NCBI GenBank assembly: GCA_963969595.1
Contig: OZ018408.1
Span: 13,327,823-13,391,822 of the forward strand
From: Neckera pumila
Lineage: Eukaryota; Streptophyta; Bryopsida; Hypnales; Neckeraceae
Length of the DNA: 64,000 nt
Reading direction: 5' to 3'
The notes under the pieces were generated by a model, which had not been told where the DNA came from, made no database searches, and was given only the letters and a program-made list of their open reading frames with translations. Each line of letters opens with the position of its first letter. Position 1 is the first letter of the stretch. This document shows, one piece after another, positions 36,195 through 47,350 of the stretch. The translations under genes were made by a program, and so were the position numbers.

Positions 36195-38869
36195 CATGCA
36201 CTATTTGGACACCGTATGAATAAGTTATGAAATTTTAAAGAATTTTTTATTGGTGTACCTAAAATTGATGCAAGGCTCTCCTAGGCTCTCATTATTTTAA
36301 TTTTGTACATCTTGTGCCATCAATATCTAGGATTTAGTGTTATGTATTGAGAAATGATGATTAATATGCAAATTCATACCTTTAGTAAGATCTTCAAGGC
36401 ACCTTGCAATACAACCTAGCAAAAATACTTATAACTTTTGGTTGATATGGTATTTAAAAAATTTAATACAAAATTATCATTAGATGTAGATACTACAAAA
36501 ATCGTATTTGGAAATTGGACAATGGTAATTGCCTTCATTTGAAGCAAGCTAGACTACACAAAATATAGAGGCCACAACAAATTGTACCCATGAAAAGGAA
36601 AACCATGCAAATGGCTCACTACAAGGTGCTTCATTGTATCCTATATAAGCTGTATTTACTAATGGAGCCTTATTACCTTTCATTTTCAGTGAAATAATTT
36701 GGATTTACAAATTAAGAGCACAAACTACCCACACAAAGTAATGTGTTGCACATAGCATTCTACAACTTTAAAAACACGATCTTTGGATTTACTAGTTCGT
36801 TGAAATTGAAGTTTTGAAAATCTGGTATGAAAAGCATCCTTAGTACCATATTGTTCGATTTTTTCTTTCAAAAATTTCTAGAAAATTACAAATACTAAAC
36901 ATTTTCAAAAATTGACTTTATAGCAATTAGTCAAGCAATGAAGCACCATAACTATATAAGATTAAGCCTACAAGATTACCAAAATTGGTCTAGTAGTTAT
37001 TTTTATGTTTAAAAATAGATTATTTTCATTCAATTTTTTTTGTCCAAATTTGTTATTAGTACATCCTATTATATCATTTAGTTAAACCATTTTAATGAGA
37101 TGTATAGTAGTTGTTTTATGAAATCCCACTAGTAGGAACGTTCATCACATAGACTATATAGACATGCCCCCAAAGTCCCACCACCAATCAAATTTATATC
37201 ATGTGTCTAGGATCTTCTCATGGATTTTGGGAGGCATATTTCTCTAGTCTATGCTGCTCATGTTTCCACCAATGCTCTAAAACCAAATGTAAGTGAATAA
37301 TAAAACCATTATTGGATGTTTCTATTATTGGTGGAGGGTCTATTTGAACAAATTTGCATTTTTTTAGAAAGTACAATTCTAATTTGCCTTCTCTTATGTT
37401 TGTTTATACGTGAAAAAAAATCTAAGTTCCATCCTACAAGAACAAGAAAATCATTGTACCTGTTGTGGAATCATCTACTTAAAACGTAGAAGAAAGTTTT
37501 CATGTTTTTAAGGTGATATTGTAATTAACATGAAAGCTTCATTGTTTTTTTAAAACTTTGAAATAATTTGACATCTTTACAAGAATATCAGTAAATTTAT
37601 TCTTAAAGATGACATGTCATTTCATCTCCAAAAAATAAGTACAATTGAAGGTTGCAAAGTGGAGTATAGAAAGACAAGGATTTTAAGGATCCTTATGAGG
37701 TTTGAAGGAGCCAAATGTCTTGTTGAATAACATTATGTACAAGTACTATCTTGATTGTTATTAGGATAAAAGTAATTGAAATTTTTATTTTATTTTTTTA
37801 ATTATTGGAATTAATAGAAGTCCCTATGGAGTCATGACCAAAGAACTGAACCACTCCTAACTCATTCTAAGAAGCACAGGAACATAGTTCCTACTTTTAA
37901 TCACAAAAACACATTTTATGTCCAAGATTGCTCAAATTTCATGAGATTTCTATATTAAAGCATGCATTTCTAAATTTTCATGTTTTTCATCTGTTTGAAT
38001 ATATTTTCTAAATTTAAGTTTGTTTTTTTCATAATTAAAAATCAAACTGAATTTTTAATGGTTTTTAAAAGAAGTTTCTTCATATAATTATAGTAATTAC
38101 AAAAATTCTTTAAATAATATGAAAATTTCAAGAAAAATGAATACAATAGTGACAAATATCATGATGTAATTGATGTATTACTTAAATTCACCAAGAGAAC
38201 TTCAAAAGAAAAAGTTTAAATGTGGTGTATTTGGAGCTTTCAAGATGTTATCTTCAAAGTGTAATAAAAAAAATTGGATTTTTTGACAATTGAAAGAGAA
38301 TTTTTGATTCCCTCAGCTTGTATTTTTTAGGACACAATATCTTCCCTTTTGATAATGTAGACAAGCCTATTACCATCCTAATTTGCAATCTGAATATTAT
38401 AGGGCCAATTTTAAAGTGGGGCAAATATTTTTTAGAAGTGTGCACTTGTTTCACAAATTAAACCCAAGTAGAATTACAATTTTCCAACAAAAATTGTACT
38501 TTTTGAAGTAAGTTGCCCTAAAATACAAAACCGCCCATGAGTAGAGTTATAAGCATCCTATTAACAACCCGTAACCATCCATTCATGTATCTATTAGCAT
38601 GTAAGTATTGACCAATGAAAGATTGACAAGTTATCCTTTGTGGCATTAATGTTCAGATTTTGTCAGAAAAGATAATGGACTTGAATGGGTTTAGTGGCGG
38701 AATTGGGGCCAAAAGTATCCTGGCGAAAATAGATGGCTGTCGATTTTAGGCTGGTTTACCTTAAATAGGTATGTATTCCAAGTAGAGTGAATCTTCAAAA
38801 TGCTAGGAGTACCTAAAACTTTCTCTTGATGAAAGAATACTAGGCAGAATTGGTAATAACTTGTAAAGA
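36195..38869. other. no supported feature
   Basis: Long AT-rich stretch with only short random ORFs; I recognise no gene, RNA or intact element. Confidence 0.4.
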
Positions 38870-39605
38870 TTCAAAATCATAGAATCAATTTTTAGAATTT
38901 CACACAAGTTTTATAATCTCTAATTTTTACTATAACTTTTAAAATTTTTTTTAAAGAAAATGTTATATGATTTTTATTTCATTTTGTTTTAAAGAAATAA
39001 AATTGTATCCTCCTAAACACAAAACACTCAAGCATAGATAGTGGAAAAAATTTACACAATATACATGTATTGATTCCATCTAGATTGGTGATGTGAAAGT
39101 TATAAAGTTTTGTTTTAGGGGCGATTAAGGCATTTCCTTGAAAAAGTAATGTAGACTGTTGGTTTTGTAATGTCTGTATGCTGTAGATTACTTGTTTAGT
39201 AAATCTCACCATTAGGATTGACATGTTTCAACTCCACATTAAACCTATTAATGATTTAATTTTCCTTTGACCTTTTTTTGTACTTGTACTTAACAAAAAA
39301 ATTAAATGATAAACTTTTTTAGATTGAAGTTTCTTTCTGAATTTTCAATTTAATTTCCTCTTACAAAGATTTAAACCTCAAAACTTTTGCATTGCAAGAA
39401 ATTGAAGTTAAAGAAATTCAAAGTCTGAAAATGTAGAAAGGAAAGGTGCAAATAGTATTTTTCTTTTCACTTTGATTACTAACATCATAGTGTACGAATG
39501 GCCAAAGTGTGTGAAACTTTCTCTATACAATCATTTTCATACATACGTAAGTAAGATCCCATGTTTGAATATACAAAAAATTAGTTTTATTTCATTGAGG
39601 CTCCT
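38870..39605 (+). mobile_element. TTAA-family body fragment
   Basis: Recognisable family interior (GATGTGAAAGTTAT, GGGGCGATTAAGGCAT, ACCATTAGGATTGACAT, TTGTACTTGTACTTAACAA) without clear ends. The 3.66-kb TA element is inserted at its right. Confidence 0.5.
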
Positions 39606-39664
39606 TGTACAGTAGGGTACCAATCAAAATGGCGTTTTTGCATTCTCAATGAAAGAACTTTCAT

Positions 39665-40193
39665 TGCTGCCGATTTTGACAACCTCCCAAGGACTAAGTT
39701 TTTTTTTTTAACTATGAAATTTTTTTCAAGAGATCATCTCTATGTTGATTATATGTGTGCCAAATTCCAAGTTCAAAAGATTTATACCAAAAAAGATATT
39801 TGAAATTTACCAACATATGTAGTTGTGAGAAACAATTTCACTACTGCCAATTTTGACACCCTCCTAAGGGCTGAAAATTTGCTTATTTATAATGAATTTT
39901 TTTGGCAAGATCATCTCTATATTGATAACATATGCGCCAAATTTTAAGGTCAAAATATTCACACACAAATGATATCCAAAATCTACCAACATATATAGTT
40001 GTGAGAAACAATTTCACTACTGCCAACTTTGGCAATATCCCAAGAGTTGCTAGAAAAGCAATTTTACCAAGAAACTTTTTTTCTTGACATCATCTCTACG
40101 TTGATAACATGTGTGTCAAATTTCAAGTTCAATAATTCACACAAAAAAAGATATTCTAATTCTACCAATATGTATAGTTGAGAGAATGATTTT
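39665..40193 (+). repeat. three direct 177-bp subterminal units, left
   Basis: Each unit runs from TGCTGCC/TACTGCC (A/G)(A/C)TTTTGAC through a GATCATCTCTA segment to ACCAACATATGTAGTTGTGAG. Starts are spaced 177 and 176 bp. Confidence 0.75.
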
Positions 40194-40904
40194 TTACATC
40201 CATGTGAAATATTATCCATAAAATGACACTATCCCAAGGGCTGAAAAAATCATTCTCACAACTACACATGTTGGTAGAATTAGAATATCCTTTTTTGTGT
40301 TAGTCTTTAGAACTTGAATTTGGCACACATGTTATTTATATAGAGATGATCTTGTGTAGTCTAGAATTTTGTCTACTTCCCAAAACCCAAGACTAAGTAT
40401 AGGGGTTCCAAAATTTACAGGGAATGGTCAAATAGTCTAATGTTTTGCAACTAGAAGTCACTTGTAAGTTAAATTGTTATGGGATCTACTCAACAATTTT
40501 ACTTTGAAAATGTATTAAAAACACTCTTATATCCAAGGGTGAATTTGGTGTCCAGTCCGTTAAATAATGCTATGGACGCATGAGTGCTGTCCCAGTCCTA
40601 TCTAGTATTCTAGGGGTAGTTCAAGACAATTTGGCAAATTTATAAGAGCAATTTGTCATGCATGATCTAGACTTTTAAATTCAACATTTCACATATATAC
40701 AATATATATAAATTCATTAATTACCATGAAGTTTTTTTTACCAAAACAATTTGTCCAGTCACTACTTAGCTAGCCAAATTACTAGTTTAGATGAGTATCA
40801 CAAAGTCCCAGTCCTCTACAACAAATTGTCCCTATACTAATGCATGGGGAATGAGTGTGTGATGCATTACAATTTACAACAATAACAGCAAGACAATTTA
40901 TCAA

Positions 40905-40921
40905 ACACACACACACACACC
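40905..40921 (+). repeat. (AC)n microsatellite
   Basis: About eight AC units inside the palindrome-array core. Confidence 0.8.
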
Positions 40922-42164
40922 TCAATCAATCACAGCATTTTCCAAATCTATCTTACTTAACAGTCCAACCTAAATCTCATTCAGGACAATTTGTCTTCCA
41001 TTATATCCTACAGAGTACCTAATTAATTGTACTTATTTAATATCATCTGTTCCTTCTAAACTCAGCCGACAAATCAATTTCCAGTATACTCAGGTTGCAA
41101 CGACAATTTGTCTATACCTTACCTACCGCCCAGTTTGACTACTACAACTATTTGTCCTGTGACACATAATCACTGTGAATGAATTGCTTCAATAATTTCA
41201 ACAAACCAAGGACAAATTGTTAATTAGATCCCCAATTCAAGATCCAGTCTAATACCCAGAGATTCGGACAATTTGTTTTAATCTAGCACACTACACAATT
41301 CAATCATACAGACATGAAGTTAAGGCAATTTAATCTCATACATCAAACACCCAAAAATATGTCAAATTGTCATACCTAAATCCGCTCATTCAATATCCAA
41401 TTCTTTAATCTCCAACTTCAGCACACGCCAAATTAAAATATACAACGTAACTCACTGATTAGATTCACTGTTAGAATTTTAGACAACTTGTCATGAATTT
41501 CTTCCAGATATTTGTAACTGGGTCTCATTCTCTCTTTTATGTTTTACCTTTATTATTTTGACAATTTGTCTAACTCCAGTCCTATACTGAATCTCTAGTA
41601 CTCATCTCAAAACTATTCAACTCATAAAATAGAGGCAACTTGAACTACACAGTGACATAAATTAATTTAACAAGACAATTGGACAAAGTTACAAATTAGA
41701 ATAATTCAAAAACTTATCTGGAAGTTAGTTGATCTTCCACACTACATCCCTTCCTCGGCAAATTGTCTCGATCTGCTCACCGTCTCCGCAGTACCACCAC
41801 GAACAAACTGGCTGGACAAGTTGTCTCCTTCAATCGATCCACAAGGACCTCACAGACAAATTGACTTCCGATACTGTAACTTGCTCACTTTCCTCTCATT
41901 GCAAACACTCGATCAATTCATCTCTCACGCACATGGCACAAAAATGTTCCAGTCAATTTGTCTAAACATGTAAACACACGACTCACACAACATAGTTTCA
42001 AAAAATCAATTTATCCTTCATGTTTCAGAAATTCAACAATCCAAACACACACAACAATTTCACAATCAATTTGTTATACAAACCATTCCATCAAACATGA
42101 ATTCATCACAATAAATCTGCACACAATTTTACACAAAAGAACCACACCAAATGCTCTCTGAAAC

Positions 42165-42435
42165 TACGTCCACTCACTGGATTGTATTAAAATTTGACAA
42201 ATTGTCTGGTACTAAGATCCAATCATTGGATCAAAAATAACCAAGTTAATAATTTTAGAATCTTCACAACCAAAACACAACCACCAAGAATACAATTAGA
42301 CACAAATGAACAAAGAGATCCAATCACTGGATTCTCAAGACAATTTGTTAAATTATTTCACAATTCAGAGGATCCAATCACTGGATCTTGATTGCGAATT
42401 ATAAAATGCTCAATTTAGTCCAAGCACTGGATCTA
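42165..42435. repeat. cluster of 17-bp palindromes GATCCAATCATTGGATC
   Basis: Within the array core, full or near copies occur at about 42219 (perfect except for the central base), 42316, 42370 and 42416, with a weaker one at 42168. They share the centre TCA(C/T)TGGAT and lie 45-100 bp apart. Confidence 0.7.
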
Positions 42436-42799
42436 AATTTAGAGCTTATAAGACAAATTGCTTATAAGAAATATTATATTATTGAAGAAGTTCAAAGTAC
42501 ATGAAGACAAGACAACTTGACAAAAGCTATTTGATAACCGAGAGAGTGGGGGAGAGGAAATGACAAATTGTCTGGCTATATACCAAAACTGAAGACTACT
42601 ATTCAAACCCAAAGTGTAAAGTCAATTTGCCTTTTGCAATCCTAAGCCTTCATGGTTTATAGATCCTTTCTAATCTGACAATTTGTCTATATTATTACTC
42701 TATTGTGTGAACTCTTCGTCAATTTGTCTCTATTTACACTATTTACAGCAAATTGTCAAAAAGCAAAAATTTCAAGAGACTACATCTTGCTAAAAAAAA

Positions 42800-43220
42800 T
42801 TCATTATAAAATAAGCAATTTTTCAACCCTTGGGAGGGTTGAAAAGTTGGTAGTAGTGAGATTGTTTTTCACAACTACACATGTTGGTAAATTTCGAATA
42901 CCTTTTTTTGTATAGATCTTTTAAACTTAGAATTCAGTATACATGTTATCAACAAAGAGATGATCCTTTATTTTTATTAAATTTGTGGCAAATTTTTTTT
43001 TTCTATCCTTATGAGGCTTTCAAAGTTGGCAGCAGTGAATTTTTTTTCGCAAGTACACATGTTGATAGATTTTGAATATCTTTTTTTTGGTGAATATTTT
43101 GGCCTTGAAATTTGATACAAGTGTTATTAATATACTGGTAATGTTGTGACAAAAACTTCATGATAAAGTACCAATTTTTCAGCTCTCGGGAGGCTGTCAA
43201 AGTTGGCAGTATTGAAGTTT
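42800..43220 (-). repeat. inverted 177-bp subterminal units, right
   Basis: Reverse-orientation copies of the left units, with GGTAGTAGTGAG, GGCAGCAGTGAA and GGCAGTATTGAA about 177 bp apart, each following a GGGAGG(G/C)TGT-like or AGGCTTTC segment. Confidence 0.7.
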
Positions 43221-43457
43221 TTTACACTACGTATTTGAAAATGTCATTTTCATTGGTACCCCACTGTACTTTCAGTGTCATTCTTTAAGTGGATTTCGAT
43301 GAAATGAAGTCATAAAACTTTAGTAGATAAAATCAACATCTAAAGCAGGCGTACATACCTTGTACCATCTTGATTTCTTGTAATGAAGCATGGAAGGGCT
43401 TTTGGAACATCTCTACCAGTTCATACAAAAATGAACGTGGCGAAGTGGACAATTGTT

Positions 43458-44972
43458 GAGTGGATCGGACCCTACTCGTTGTGCCCCGCTTGTCAACTGG
43501 ACCGTACTGGGAGATGATACAGAGGCCCCTGTCTACATGCAGAATTTAGGACCCAAGGTAAATGGATTAACTCCTAAAGTCCCATTGTCCCCGCGGGGAA
43601 CAAAATGGATTTTAAGCAAGATCTCATGAGCTCAATTTTTGGTGAATCTTTTTGAGATTTTCTCATAAGATAAACAAGCTTTCTAGCTTCTGGCAATATA
43701 CAGTAATTTTTATTGTAATTGGAACTTAAGAGCAAAAGTTATACTGCAACAAGTCTAAAATTGAACTCATTGGGTAGAAGAAAAATCCACAAAAAATTCT
43801 CATAGATTGCATTTTTTTTCTACACGGAAAACTTTGATTTAGTCCATTTCAATTTGTGATGTGAAAGTCATGGAACATTTTGTTTTGTGGGCTATCAAAT
43901 CATCCTTTCAAAAAAATAATATACAAGATTTGTTTTTAGCTCAATTTTCACATTTTTTTCAAAACAAAAAGATTTCTACAAGGTTAACTTTGATTGTTAA
44001 AACAATGTCACTATTGGGATTCGTGTATTTTAATTCCATCTTAGAGCTTTTAATGATTCAATTTTTCTCTTTATCATTTAAATTCTACTATTTTATAATT
44101 TTCTAAAGATTAAAAAACATATAGGTATTTAAAAAGGTTTAAACTTAAGAAGATTCAAAGTCTCATTAACCACTAAAGGCCCAAGGCCTTTTTTCTGCCA
44201 AAAAACACTCAAAATTGCCATTTTTATAGCAAAGAGTAAAAAAATTTCAAAAATCCTTTTTTTGCACTTTGAACATTTTGAGCTTTAAGTATTTCCAATA
44301 GAGAATTGAGTTGAGAGTCCAGGGGGAAAAAAATCCAAAAAAACTTAATTTCATTATTAAAAAAATTGTTTAGTAGAAGTAGGTACAAGATCGAAGGAAA
44401 ATCTAAAATATTAACATCTTTTATATGGAATTAAAAAGCACTAATTTCAATGGTGAGAATGTTCTAGCAAAGAAAGTAAACCTTGTGGAACTTTTTTTTC
44501 TTAAAATTGTAAAAATTGCATTTAGAAATGAACACTACAAGTTTTTTATTCATGAAGATGCTCTAAGTGCCCAAAAAACAGAATTGTCCATAACTTTCTC
44601 ATAACAAATCCAAATGAAATGAATCAAAGCTTTTAGGATAGACAAAAGTATAATCCACAAGAAAAGAAAAACTTAAAAAAAAAATTGCAAAATTATTTTG
44701 CTGCCCCCCAAGGCTGTTTTGAGCTTATTTAGGCATAATTTTTTTCTATCTTCAAAAAAAGTTTCAAACATCACGACAAAAATTCAACCCGTAGACACCT
44801 GCCCAAAATCGCATTTGTCCTTCAAAGGGAAGATTGGCTTTTAGGTGTTAACTAGTTTGGTATGGAATCAAATAATTATGCTTTCTTGATTGTGAAGACA
44901 TTTTTCATACGGTCTATGCCGTCAAAGTTTGAAAATTTTCCCACACATATTAGTCTACTGCAAGTGTAGAAA
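43458..44972 (+). repeat. segmental duplication copy A
   Basis: Paralogous to 50945-52640, including about 110 bp before the TTAA element (GGACCCTACTCGTTGTG, CTTGTCAACTGGACC, GGGAGATGATACAGAGGCC). Confidence 0.8.
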
Positions 44973-44975
44973 TAT
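43571..44975 (+). mobile_element. TTAA-family host element, copy A, with a nested TTAA element
   Basis: TTAA at 43567-43570 followed by CTCCTAAAGTCCCATTGTCC. Colinear with copy B (51060-52705). Copy A is interrupted by 44170-44847; copy B has a different nested element. Its right end has decayed. Confidence 0.7.
44170..44847 (+). mobile_element. nested TTAA element in copy A
   Basis: TTAA at 44166-44169 and 44848-44851; ends CCACTAAAGGCCCAAGGCC and (reverse complement) CACCTAAAAGCCAATC. Copy B is unoccupied at this spot (TCTCGTAAACTAGTTTG near 52470). Confidence 0.85.
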
Positions 44976-45957
44976 ATAGAAATGTTTAGAGTATAAAAAT
45001 CTTTAACTCTTATTATTTGCCTCAAAGAACTCTTCAGCTCCTATTGGAGCTTCTAGTGGTTCTTCGGGTGAATAAATGACCAATTCCATTAATAACGCCT
45101 ATACACCTAATTATATATTGATCATAATGTACATTTCATTTGATTTGTCTTGAATTTGATTTAAAAGCATAACATAATCTTTTTAATAATTAGTCATAAA
45201 CCCATGTGTAAAAAATCTTTGAAATCAATATATTCATAATTATAAAAGTATCTACATATTACTCATGATATCTTAGTTCTTTGGAAATTTTATTCTCATT
45301 AAAACAATGTGAACGTTAACCCAATCAGATATAGCATTGATTTTTTAATTTAAAATAATCCAAAATACTCAATTAGACAATACAAGTATGAGAGAATTGG
45401 GTTGGTCAGGGGCTAAGGAGTTCTTGGATTAGATGGGGGGGCGGGGTAGATTGGGACCACAATTCGAGCAACCTGAGGTGACCTGGAGGAGACCTGAAGG
45501 CAATGCAGCAGTACCCGGGGAGAGGAATCTCCATAGCAAGGACGAAACAATTAAGTTATAACATCAAAGCACAAAGAATTAAATTACAAAATAAAGTGTA
45601 AAGAATTAAATAATAATGTAAAAGTATGGTCATAATGTAAAAGTTGTAGGCTATATAAAATTCTACATGGTAATTGATTAACACTTTAGACTTTTACTTG
45701 TCAAGATATAGTTGGGTGATACATTTTTATAATCATCATTATTCAATGAATAATTTGTGATGTTGTTTAGCACGTCAACGCCCATGAAATCACACGCTTG
45801 TAGATTACATGTATGACCTACTAAATCTTTTTGTTTGAATGGATTGACATGACACAATCATTTCAAACGAATCTTAAACAAAAATAATATAAAGCAAAGG
45901 GGTACATGGGATAGTCAAAAATAGATTGTTTGAAGGATTGTTAAAAAATCCAAAGTC
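44976..45957. other. upstream region of the kinase
   Basis: AT-rich except for a GC-richer patch at about 45390-45535. Contains the TATA-like site at 45651. No other gene. Confidence 0.4.
45651..45660 (+). promoter_or_regulatory. TATA-like box upstream of the kinase
   Basis: CTATATAAAA about 300 bp before the kinase ATG is the best TATA-like match in the upstream region. In such AT-rich DNA it could be chance, and the distance would imply a long 5-prime UTR. Confidence 0.25.
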
Positions 45958-46965
45958 ATGGAGGCCCAGTATACTACATTAGAACAAGTAGGGCAAGGAG
46001 CCTACGAATGTGTTTGGAAAGCTATTGACAATGGCACCAAGGAAGTGGTGGCTATAAAACAATTAAAGAGTAAATCCATTGCCAAGAGATATGAAAAGGG
46101 AAAAAAATTGGAGGAAGTAGTGGCTTTGGAGGCCTTGAAAGATCATCCTAATATCGTACAATTAAAACAAGTTATAAAACAAGGTGATGCATTGTTTTAT
46201 GTGTTTGAGTACATGGCAACCAATTTGTCGCAAATGATTAAAAATAGAACCATTCCGTCGGAAGTAGAAATTCAACTGTGGATGTATCAAATCCTTCAGG
46301 CAATGGCCTACATGCATAGCAAGCATTATGTTCATCGTGATCTTAAGCTTGATAACATACTAGCCAATGAAGGGACCTTGAAGCTAGCTGACTTTGGTCT
46401 ATCCAAGAAGATGGGCCTTTGTTTAAATAACACCACTCTGCCCGCAAATAACTTGGGGTATTGTGGAAAAGAAGATTGCACGTGCGGATGTAACACCACC
46501 AATATGTGCACCCTATGGTATCGAGCACCCGAGATTCTACTTTACTCTTCATCTTATTCAACATGTACAGACATGTGGTCTTTAGGGGTCATTATGGCAG
46601 AGATGTTTCGATCTAGACCCCTTTTTTGTGGTGCAAATGAAGAAAGTCAACTTGATATCATTTCTGCAGTACTTGGTTCACCTAATTATGGGAAACAAGA
46701 TTGGAAAGAAGGATGTAGGCTTGCAAATGCTTGCAACTTTGAGTTCTTAAATACACTTCCATTGGCTAGCCTTGCAAGTTACATTCCCTATGCAAGTGAT
46801 TTAGCCTTGGATTTGATTGAATCATTGATAGTTTGGAATCCGCAAAAGCGCCTCACTGCATTAGAAGCCTTACACCATCCCTTTTTCAAAGCCAATCCAA
46901 GCTTACATCAACACCATTCTACTTTTATGTCAACTTGTAAACCTATAACTATAATAGAAGTATAG
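45958..46965 (+). CDS. RCK-type (MAK/ICK/MOK-like) CMGC serine/threonine protein kinase, intronless, with Cys-rich activation-segment insertion
   Basis: 335-residue uninterrupted ORF that is almost entirely kinase domain. Visible motifs: glycine loop GQGAY (12-16), VAIK lysine K34, alpha-C glutamate near E53, HRDLK (126-130) with N133, DFG (145-147), WYRAPE (187-192), DMWSLG (205-210) and the late arginine R298. The C-lobe pattern DWKEGCRLANACNF and the IPYAS segment match the RCK group (MAK, ICK, MOK), whose known members act in ciliary length control and meiosis; that role here is inference. Oddities: the third loop glycine is Glu (E17); HRDLKP reads HRDLKL (L131); DFG to APE spans 48 residues against about 28 in CDK2, and the extra stretch holds C155, C169, C174, C176, C178 and C184; no TDY/TEY motif is present. 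No long C-terminal tail follows, unlike MAK/ICK. The ATG at 45958 gives a complete N-lobe. Absence of introns is compatible with a retrogene. A near-identical copy lies inverted at 63331. Confidence 0.9.
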   Translation: MEAQYTTLEQVGQGAYECVWKAIDNGTKEVVAIKQLKSKSIAKRYEKGKKLEEVVALEALKDHPNIVQLKQVIKQGDALFYVFEYMATNLSQMIKNRTIPSEVEIQLWMYQILQAMAYMHSKHYVHRDLKLDNILANEGTLKLADFGLSKKMGLCLNNTTLPANNLGYCGKEDCTCGCNTTNMCTLWYRAPEILLYSSSYSTCTDMWSLGVIMAEMFRSRPLFCGANEESQLDIISAVLGSPNYGKQDWKEGCRLANACNFEFLNTLPLASLASYIPYASDLALDLIESLIVWNPQKRLTALEALHHPFFKANPSLHQHHSTFMSTCKPITIIEV

Positions 46966-46977
46966 AACCACCTATTC

Positions 46978-47350
46978 TAGGGATCCATATCCAACCTGTA
47001 GGGTGCAGTTATTTCCAACCTTGGTTGGAAAAGATTTCCAACCAAAGCTTAGAATGTGTTTTTCTCTCATTTTCAAGGTTGGGACTAATAAAGTCATGAC
47101 ACATGTCCTGAAGTAGTGAGCAAGGAAGTAGTTCTTGAATGATCGGAATTGGAAAAATCTAGACATTGGGTACAGGTTTAGACCATCGTTTGGCATCCAA
47201 AACTCATAGTAATTTCAATTCAAGGCATTAAATTACCCAAAATATTTGCAACTCCGTGATTTCTATCTTCCTATATGGCAAAAAATTTGCATTGCCTTAT
47301 ATTGCTCCGAAACATGTGTGAAATTGCTTAAATGGTCAATTATAGGTGGT
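46978..47350 (+). repeat. dispersed repeat forming the 3-prime flank of the kinase
   Basis: Starts just after the kinase stop with a near-palindrome (TTCCAACCTTGGTTGGAA). A clearly related but more diverged copy lies at about 4005-4440 with no kinase beside it, and a close copy at about 62950-63320 in the inverted arm. Shared words include CCAACCTGTAG, GACACATGTCCTGAAGT and GATCGGAATTG. The kinase therefore sits next to, or within, a mobile or duplicated unit. Confidence 0.75.
47087..47092 (+). terminator. candidate polyadenylation signal AATAAA after the kinase
   Basis: AATAAA about 120 bp past the kinase stop; another lies at 47589-47594. The first is also present in the inverted copy (complement of about 63204-63209). 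It lies inside a dispersed repeat, so function is uncertain. Confidence 0.25.

Larger units (their letters stand above)
40625..42760. repeat. iteron-like array of degenerate GACAAATTGTC palindromes
   Basis: About 33 occurrences of GACAA(A/T)TTGTC or one- to three-base variants, often 35-90 bp apart. Good examples start near 40984, 41101, 41560, 41951, 42194, 42562, 42677 and 42718. The 11-mer is palindromic around its central base. Sequence between motifs is not repeated, so this is not a simple tandem repeat. Confidence 0.8.
39610..43266. mobile_element. 3.66-kb TA-flanked TIR element with subterminal 177-bp repeats and palindrome array
   Basis: Left end CAGTAGGGTACCAATCAAAA and right end (reverse complement) CAGTGGGGTACCAATGAAAA form TIRs flanked by TA at 39608-39609 and 43267-43268, the Tc1/mariner-type target. 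Inside the left TIR are three direct units of about 177 bp (starting near 39665, 39842, 40018) plus one inverted unit (about 40236-40355). The right side has three units inverted with the same period (near 42850, 43028, 43204). The core (about 40560-42770) has no transposase and carries an iteron-like palindrome array. The element sits in decayed TTAA-family sequence. Confidence 0.8.

Noticed and set aside
40625..42760. CRISPR-like array (short repeat with regular spacing)
   Set aside because: The repeat is only 11 bp and degenerate, spacing is irregular, there are no cas genes and the DNA is eukaryotic.
46343..46564. antisense ORF within the kinase
   Set aside because: Shadow of the kinase reading frame.
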